From positions 774,849-838,848 of the forward strand of contig NZ_WXYO01000002.1 in NCBI RefSeq assembly GCF_009901585.1: a stretch of DNA of 64,000 nt, in the 5' to 3' direction. Shown here piece after piece: positions 59,163-64,000 of this stretch. This DNA is from Poritiphilus flavus. GTDB lineage: Bacteria; Bacteroidota; Bacteroidia; Flavobacteriales; Flavobacteriaceae. Made by a program: the position numbers and the translations under genes. The notes beneath the pieces are model-generated. The model was given only the letters and a program-made list of their open reading frames with translations. It searched no databases and was not told the origin of the DNA. Within the stretch, counting starts at the first letter, position 1. Every line of letters begins with the position of its first letter.

Positions 59163-59633
59163 TTGAAGTATCAAAGACTAACAAGGGAGCAACTTGCCGA
59201 ACTGCAGCAGGAGTTCATAAACTTCCTGGCTACGCAATCCATTACTGCGGAGGAATGGGCAAAGATAAAGGAAGAAAAGCCGCATGTGGCTGAGGAAGAA
59301 CTGGACGTATTCAGCGATTTGGTCTGGGAGGGAGTATTGAGAAACGTTAACTATCTTGAAAATATCTCGGCGGATCATATGCACCTTTTTCACCTGGCTG
59401 AAAAAGAAATGCGGCTGATCTCTGTGAAGGTGATGAATCCTGAAGTTGATCTCAGAAGTACGGAAGGTTTCGGCTGGTTCAAGAAGAACTGGCAATCAGA
59501 TTATGTTGAGTATCTCACGGCTTCCAAGGCATATACGGAAGACCGGAATAAGGATAAATTTGAGCTTATACAGCAAGGAGCGGTGATCACCAAAGGGGAA
59601 TTGTTCAAATGGTTTGATAACATCATAGAATAA
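59163..59633 (+). CDS. DUF6495 family protein
   Basis: A 156-residue cytosolic, acidic, helical protein of the DUF6495 family of Bacteroidota, whose function is unknown. Marks: LQQEFINFLATQSITAEEW, EELDVFSDLVWEGVLRNVNYLENISADHMHLF, and GFGWFKKNWQSDYVEYL. It starts with TTG (59163) directly behind the previous terminator. hisS follows after 118 bases, a common pairing in flavobacteria. Confidence 0.78.
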   Translation: MKYQRLTREQLAELQQEFINFLATQSITAEEWAKIKEEKPHVAEEELDVFSDLVWEGVLRNVNYLENISADHMHLFHLAEKEMRLISVKVMNPEVDLRSTEGFGWFKKNWQSDYVEYLTASKAYTEDRNKDKFELIQQGAVITKGELFKWFDNIIE

Positions 59634-59699
59634 ACGATATTTGTCCGAACATTTTGAAAATGCTCCTACGTACCGGTCTTGGTCTTCGAACCGAGTGAG

Positions 59700-59740
59700 A
59701 AGGTATTTGAGCTCTAAACTTATAGAAGTTCAAATACCTT
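59700..59740 (+). promoter_or_regulatory. Hairpin in the hisS leader
   Basis: AAGGTATTTGA (59700-59710) pairs perfectly with TCAAATACCTT (59730-59740), with a small inner stem (ACTT/AAGT). It ends 11 bases before the hisS start. There is no T-run, so it is not a simple terminator; it may act on translation or protect the RNA. Confidence 0.5.
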
Positions 59741-59751
59741 ATTATATCTAA

Positions 59752-61128
59752 TTGGCACAAAAACCTTCCATACCTAAGGGCACCAGAGATTTTTCACCGG
59801 CAGAAGTTGCCAGACGGAATTACATCACAGGCATCATCAAAAAACATTTTGAGCGATTTGGCTTTCAACCCATAGAGACCCCCTCCTTTGAAAACTTTGA
59901 TACCCTGATGGGTAAATATGGAGACGAAGGGGACCGGTTGATATTTAAGATCCTGAATTCCGGGGACTTTATTAGTAAGGTGGATGATATTACCTATAGT
60001 TCTAAAAAGTCGAGTTCCATTTTGCCAAAGATTTCAGACCGCGCCCTTCGCTACGATCTTACGGTACCTTTTGCAAGATATGTGGTCATGCATCAGAACG
60101 AAATTGACTTCCCGTTTAAACGCTATCAGATCCAGCCTGTTTGGAGGGCAGATAGACCCCAGAAGGGCAGGTTCAGGGAGTTCTACCAGTGTGATGCGGA
60201 TGCAGTAGGAGCAAATTCGCTTTTGCAGGAAGTAGAGTTTATTCAATTGTACGACGCGGTTTTTACGGAACTGGGTCTTAGCGGAGTAACCATCAAATTG
60301 AATCACAGAAAGATCCTTAGCGGTATGGCTGAAATTATCGGGGCAAGGCACTTGCTGGTAGATTTCACTGTAGCTTTGGATAAGTTGGATAAGATCGGAG
60401 AGCAGGGAGTGATCCAGGAAATGAAGGATAAGGGAATTTCTGAGAATGCTATAAAAAAAGCGGCTCCGCTTTTTTCGCTATCCGGCACTAATGCGGAGAA
60501 ACTGAATGTTCTGGACAGCTTTTTAGAAGGTTCGGAAATAGGAATTGAGGGTGCCCTGGAATTGAGTAAGATCATTAATATGCTGGAGAAGCTGGAATTG
60601 CAATCCACGAAACTCACTATGGATGTAACCCTTGCCAGGGGACTGAATTATTATACCGGAGCGATATTTGAAGTTGCTGCACCGGAAGGCATAGCTATGG
60701 GCTCTATAGGTGGCGGTGGAAGATATGACGATCTTACCGGTATCTTTGGGCTTAAGGATGTAAGTGGTGTTGGTATCTCATTTGGTCTTGACCGGATTTA
60801 CCTGGTTCTGGAAGAACTGGGTCTTTTCCCGGAATCCCTGGATCAATCCATTGACGTGCTTTTTGTCAATTTCGGGGAGGAGGAGGCCCTGGCGGCTTTA
60901 ACTCTGGTTAGCCGATTGAGGACTGCGGGTATCAAGGCTGATCTTTACCCTACCAACGCTAAAACCCAAAAGCAATTCAAATACGCCAACAACCGGAAGG
61001 TGCCCTTTGTCTCGCTTTTGGGTGCGGAAGAATTGAAAGCAAAGACATTTGCCGTAAAGAATATGAGCAGCGGAGAACAGATCTCCTATTCCTGGGATGA
61101 CTTAGACGAGTTCATCAAAACGCTATAA
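59752..61128 (+). CDS. hisS: Histidyl-tRNA synthetase
   Basis: A 458-residue class II synthetase that charges tRNA-His. Marks: KGTRDFSPAEVARRNYI, motif 2 FKRYQIQPVWRADRPQKGRFREFYQCDAD, the His-A loop LARGLNYYTGAIFEV, and motif 3 GVGISFGLDRIYLVLE. The C-terminal anticodon-binding domain begins near residue 365 (IDVLFVNFGEEEALAAL). Start TTG 59752 (MAQKPSIPKG). The 3' end overlaps the convergent NUDIX gene by 6 bases. Confidence 0.96.
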   Translation: MAQKPSIPKGTRDFSPAEVARRNYITGIIKKHFERFGFQPIETPSFENFDTLMGKYGDEGDRLIFKILNSGDFISKVDDITYSSKKSSSILPKISDRALRYDLTVPFARYVVMHQNEIDFPFKRYQIQPVWRADRPQKGRFREFYQCDADAVGANSLLQEVEFIQLYDAVFTELGLSGVTIKLNHRKILSGMAEIIGARHLLVDFTVALDKLDKIGEQGVIQEMKDKGISENAIKKAAPLFSLSGTNAEKLNVLDSFLEGSEIGIEGALELSKIINMLEKLELQSTKLTMDVTLARGLNYYTGAIFEVAAPEGIAMGSIGGGGRYDDLTGIFGLKDVSGVGISFGLDRIYLVLEELGLFPESLDQSIDVLFVNFGEEEALAALTLVSRLRTAGIKADLYPTNAKTQKQFKYANNRKVPFVSLLGAEELKAKTFAVKNMSSGEQISYSWDDLDEFIKTL

Positions 61129-61671
61129 GCGTTGTTTAATTGATCTTATAACCTGCTTGTAATAGGCCACCTCATGTGGCACGTATTTTTGTGGGTTAGC
61201 CAGGCCCCAAACCTCTTCAGCCAGTTGCATGAGTGGGACGAGATCAAGGGACTCTACCTCACTTTGCTGTTTTCTCAAGGAACTTAAAGGTACTTTGAGC
61301 TCAGCTAAAAAGGTATGGTGAAATTCAAAATCGATCAGATCTTCACGGTGTTCGTGATAGGATTTGAAGACACCTATGGGCTCGAGATCTGCTTCGGAGA
61401 TCTTTAATCCTATTTCTTCCTGGGTTTCTCTAACCGCAGATTCTCTGGCTTCCTCTCCTGCACCTATATGACCGGCCACTGACACATCCCACAGTAAAGG
61501 ATGGGTATCTTTATGCTCACCTCTTTGCTGAAGCAGTACCTGCCCGTTTGCGGTATAAAACCAGATATGAACCGTAGGATGAGGCCAGCCCTTCTTATGC
61601 GCCTCCGACTTCATGGCAGTTTTTCCCGTGGGTCGGCCGTTCTCATCCAGTATGTCGATAAGCTCGTCCAT
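61123..61671 (-). CDS. NUDIX hydrolase (isopentenyl-diphosphate isomerase-like)
   Basis: A 182-residue NUDIX protein. The NUDIX box is GHIGAGEEARESAVRETQEE followed by IGL. The N-terminal part (ELIDILDENGRPTGKTAMKSEAHKKGWPHPTVHIWFY, QVLLQQRGEHKDTHPLLWDVSVA) resembles the IPP-isomerase-like branch, but the active-site Cys of a true isomerase is not evident; it probably cleaves a nucleoside diphosphate derivative. It lies 33 bases after the M42 peptidase on the same strand and is likely co-transcribed. Confidence 0.88.
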   Translation of the reverse strand: MDELIDILDENGRPTGKTAMKSEAHKKGWPHPTVHIWFYTANGQVLLQQRGEHKDTHPLLWDVSVAGHIGAGEEARESAVRETQEEIGLKISEADLEPIGVFKSYHEHREDLIDFEFHHTFLAELKVPLSSLRKQQSEVESLDLVPLMQLAEEVWGLANPQKYVPHEVAYYKQVIRSIKQRL

Positions 61672-61704
61672 GGGAGATCTTGCCTATCCTGATAGGGTCA
61701 GGAA

Positions 61705-62793
61705 TTAATCGAAATAACTAAAAGTCTCTCCCTCTTTAATGGAAAGAAGGGTCTCGTAGATCAAACGAATGACGTTTTCCACATCTTCCTTATGCACGGT
61801 CTCTACGGTAGTATGCATATAACGCAGAGGTAAGGAGATAAGTGCAGAGGCCACTCCACCATTGCTGTAGGCAAAAGCATCTGTGTCCGTACCGGTAGAC
61901 CTGGATGCCGCAAGCCTCTGGAAAGGGATCTTCTTGGCTTCAGCAGTTTCTATGATGCGTTCCCTCAATTTGTTCTGGACAGCTGGGGCATACGAGATAA
62001 CAGGACCTGCTCCAAGTTCCGTATGGCCCTGTTTCTTTTTATTGATCATGGGAGTTGTGGTGTCATGGCAGACATCGGTGATGATAGCTACATCTGGTTT
62101 GATGGTTTGGGTGATCATTTCTGCACCTCGCAAACCGATCTCTTCCTGGACGGAATTGGTGATGTAAAGTCCGAAAGGCAGTTCTATTTTGTTTTGATGG
62201 AGGAGTCTGGCTACTTCTGCTATCATAAATCCTCCGGCCCGGTTATCGATCGCCCGGCACACAAACTTATTGCCATTCAGAATGTGAAACTCATCCGGAT
62301 AGGTAATGACACAGCCCACATGAACGCCTAGTTTTTCCACTTCAGCTTTGTCTTTCGCTCCTACATCGATAAAAATATTATCCAGCTTAGGGGGTTCTTC
62401 CTTCGCACGGTCCCTGGTGTGTATAGCAGGCCATCCGAAAATCCCTCTGACAATCCCCTTTTTAGTATGGATATTGACCCATTTGGACGGTGCGATCTGG
62501 TGATCACTTCCCCCATTGCGGATCACATAGAGCAGTCCGTCATCGGTAATATAATTTACGTACCAGGAAATTTCATCTGAGTGACCTTCAATAACTACCT
62601 TGTACTTAGCATCCGGATTAATAACTCCAACGGCAGTGCCGTAAGTATCGGTAATAAAAGTGTCTACATAGGGTTTCAGATAATTCATCCACAGCTTTTG
62701 CCCTTCCCATTCATAGCCAGTGGGAGCAGCGTTATTGAGGTATTTTTCGAAAAAATCAAGAGATTTTTTGGTAATGATCTGCTTTGCGCTCAT
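61705..62793 (-). CDS. M42 family metallopeptidase
   Basis: A 362-residue aminopeptidase of the M42 (glutamyl aminopeptidase/endoglucanase-like) family. Metal ligands are recognisable in VIEGHSDEISW (His), CRAIDNRAGGFM (Asp), SVQEEIGLRGAEM (two Glu) and IITDVCHDT (Asp); TGTDTDAFAYSNGG and MHTTVE (His) follow. It is cytosolic, forms large rings in other species and trims peptides. It heads a unit with the NUDIX gene. Confidence 0.93.
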   Translation of the reverse strand: MSAKQIITKKSLDFFEKYLNNAAPTGYEWEGQKLWMNYLKPYVDTFITDTYGTAVGVINPDAKYKVVIEGHSDEISWYVNYITDDGLLYVIRNGGSDHQIAPSKWVNIHTKKGIVRGIFGWPAIHTRDRAKEEPPKLDNIFIDVGAKDKAEVEKLGVHVGCVITYPDEFHILNGNKFVCRAIDNRAGGFMIAEVARLLHQNKIELPFGLYITNSVQEEIGLRGAEMITQTIKPDVAIITDVCHDTTTPMINKKKQGHTELGAGPVISYAPAVQNKLRERIIETAEAKKIPFQRLAASRSTGTDTDAFAYSNGGVASALISLPLRYMHTTVETVHKEDVENVIRLIYETLLSIKEGETFSYFD

Positions 62794-62991
62794 CTAAGTT
62801 TGTTTTAGCTGCAAACTTAGCAATATTCACTTTTATTTAATAATAGACTCGCATGTTTATCGTTAATTTTGGCAGGGGTTTTGCGCTTTAAATCCTATAT
62901 TCGTGCCCTGTTTTATAGACGATCGGATATGGTAATCAGGCATTATCTCTGCCTATCGGATCTTAATCTTAAGTATGAAGATGTTGAGCGG

Positions 62992-63678
62992 ATGAAGCGG
63001 TTTTTAATTTTTGTGATTTGCGGTTTCTCTTTGGGTTGGGCTACAGCTCAGGTAAAAGAGCAGCCCCTGGATTCCATTGCTGAAAAGCTCATCATCGTTG
63101 AAGGGGATTCTATTTTCAGGAATTCAATTGCCCTGGATGAAGTTTATATCTTTAGTAAGCTGGAATTCGGTTCATACAAAGAGAAGTTGCGTTACTACAT
63201 ACTCAGGCGCAAGACGATCAAGGTCTATCCCTATGCAAAACTGGCAGCGGAAAGGTTGGTAGAACTTAATGACAGTTTGGGAAAGATCAAGTCCAGACGA
63301 AAGCGAAAACGCTATACCCGTCACGTTCAAAAGTACATAGAGGAGGAGTTCTCCGAAGAACTTAAAAAACTGACCCGCACTGAGGGTCAGATCCTGGTAA
63401 AACTGATCTACCGTCAGACCGGCAAGACCGCCTTCAATTTGGTAAAGGAATTACGCAGTGGCTGGCGTGCCTTCTGGTATAATACAACTGCAAGACTTTT
63501 TAAGATCAGTATAAAGGAGGAATACCATCCGGAAAGCATACACGAAGACTACCTTATTGAAGATATCCTTCAAAGGGCCTTTGCCTCTAAAAGATTGGAG
63601 CGACAGGAGTCTGTTCTCGATTATGACTATGCTTCGCTGACCAATAAATGGAGTAAAATGGAGAAGCAAAAAAAATAG
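62992..63678 (+). CDS. DUF4294 domain-containing secreted protein
   Basis: A 228-residue protein with signal peptide KRFLIFVICGFSLGWATAQ and DUF4294, a Bacteroidota family of unknown function. Marks: SIALDEVYIFSKLEFGSYKEKLRYYILRRKTIKVYPYAKLAAERL, KKLTRTEGQILVKLIYRQTG and SGWRAFWYNTTARLFKISIKEEY. The core is highly basic. I start at ATG 62992 because it gives a clean signal peptide; the longer frame from 62869 does not. Confidence 0.85.
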   Translation: MKRFLIFVICGFSLGWATAQVKEQPLDSIAEKLIIVEGDSIFRNSIALDEVYIFSKLEFGSYKEKLRYYILRRKTIKVYPYAKLAAERLVELNDSLGKIKSRRKRKRYTRHVQKYIEEEFSEELKKLTRTEGQILVKLIYRQTGKTAFNLVKELRSGWRAFWYNTTARLFKISIKEEYHPESIHEDYLIEDILQRAFASKRLERQESVLDYDYASLTNKWSKMEKQKK

Positions 63679-63806
63679 TTGCGCAAACCATTTAATTCTA
63701 TTAAATTTACTATCCTTTTTTTGCGATTAAATTGAGCAAGAAACTCGTACCTAGCGAGTTAAAAATAAGGCTCAAAAAAAAGTCATAAAAAACTTAAAAA
63801 TTTTGG

Positions 63807-63835
63807 TTGCAATTTAAAAAAGTCCTCTATATTTG
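63807..63835 (+). promoter_or_regulatory. Strong promoter at the right edge (probable rRNA operon)
   Basis: TTG (63807-63809), 18 bases, TATATTTG (63828-63835), preceded by an A/T-rich UP-like stretch (63770-63806). The sequence that follows has no good reading frame. Confidence 0.75.
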
Positions 63836-63841
63836 CACCCG

Positions 63842-64000
63842 CTTTTAGAGTGATGCGCTTTGGAGGCGAGAAAGAATAGAAAAAGGTTCATTGACATATT
63901 GGCAGACAGCGTTACTATTGCAGGATTGATCTTGTAATAGGAACAGGCCTTAAAAAGGTTAAAGTATTAAAGAATTAAGGACCGAATAAATGGGTTGGGG
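63842..64000 (+). ncRNA. Probable leader of a 16S-23S-5S rRNA operon (partial)
   Basis: Downstream of the strong promoter lies a non-coding stretch with GGTTCATTGACATATTGG (63887-63904), which I recall from leaders of Flavobacteriia rRNA operons; the 16S gene itself would begin beyond the window. No 16S bases can be confirmed here, so the call rests on promoter strength and this motif. Confidence 0.5.

Noticed and set aside
59634..59751. T-box or attenuator controlling hisS
   Set aside because: No T-box consensus (UGGN) bulge and no terminator T-run; only a plain hairpin is present.
63679..63800. Terminator AACTCG/CGAGTT at 63742-63760
   Set aside because: Only a 6-bp stem and no T-run; could be chance, so not listed as a feature.

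Overview
The window looks like chromosomal DNA of a Bacteroidota bacterium, most likely family Flavobacteriaceae. The evidence is: promoters of the Bacteroidetes type (TTG, about 20 bases, TAnnTTTG); families largely confined to the phylum (DUF4199, DUF4252, DUF4294, DUF6263, DUF6495, the GlmU-like sugar nucleotidyltransferase, an Oar-like TonB receptor); a CarB without its regulatory domain; and a B12-riboswitch-controlled TonB receptor. The genus cannot be fixed by eye. Gene density is high, and I see no insertion sequence, phage, CRISPR array or tRNA.

Layout. 1-5.4 kb: a partial family 2 glycosyltransferase, DUF4199, ribosomal protein L31, a GlmU-like protein, a 0.9 kb repeat island, mtaB and a small acetyltransferase. 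5.5-9.3 kb: a hydrolase, a MltD-like transglycosylase, a second repeat island, a TPR/DUF6263 pair and rpmH. 9.4-18.3 kb: carB, YceI, a DUF5777-like barrel protein and the oxidative pentose phosphate genes gnd / zwf-pgl. 18.3-20 kb: an rmuC operon. 20-26.4 kb: a vitamin B12 uptake locus (ABC transporter on one strand; riboswitch, TonB receptor and a B12-binding protein on the other). 26.4-31 kb: a MITE-like palindromic element, an S41 lipoprotein protease, and an ECF sigma / membrane protein / three DUF4252 cluster. 31-36.6 kb: MscS channel, purB, the largest repeat island, a HEAT-like protein, a haem-binding-domain protein, a sirtuin and a SPOUT RNA methylase. 36.7-46.4 kb: small stress-type proteins, an alpha-amylase lipoprotein, a DEAD-box helicase, rdgB, a methyltransferase, a SatD-DUF3307 pair and a GH5-like lipoprotein. 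46.6-54.5 kb: a serB-serA fusion, rlmH, nadC, yihY, DUF2147, priA and a LytTR regulator. 54.6-63.7 kb: rpsF-rpsR-rplI, a large TonB receptor, DUF6495, hisS, NUDIX, M42 peptidase and DUF4294. The right edge carries a strong promoter and what looks like the leader of an rRNA operon.

Most of the window is ordinary housekeeping sequence. The features that stand out are: (a) mosaic repeat islands built from 6-, 7-, 8- and 16-base tandem units plus palindromes, always next to gene 3' ends and in one case supplying a gene's last codons and stop; (b) the phosphoserine phosphatase / phosphoglycerate dehydrogenase fusion; (c) the SatD-DUF3307 operon with two matching inverted repeats upstream; (d) the sigma/DUF4252 cluster; (e) the B12 locus, whose ABC operon has its own strong promoter and no visible riboswitch. 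I found no clearly new multi-gene defence or mobile system.
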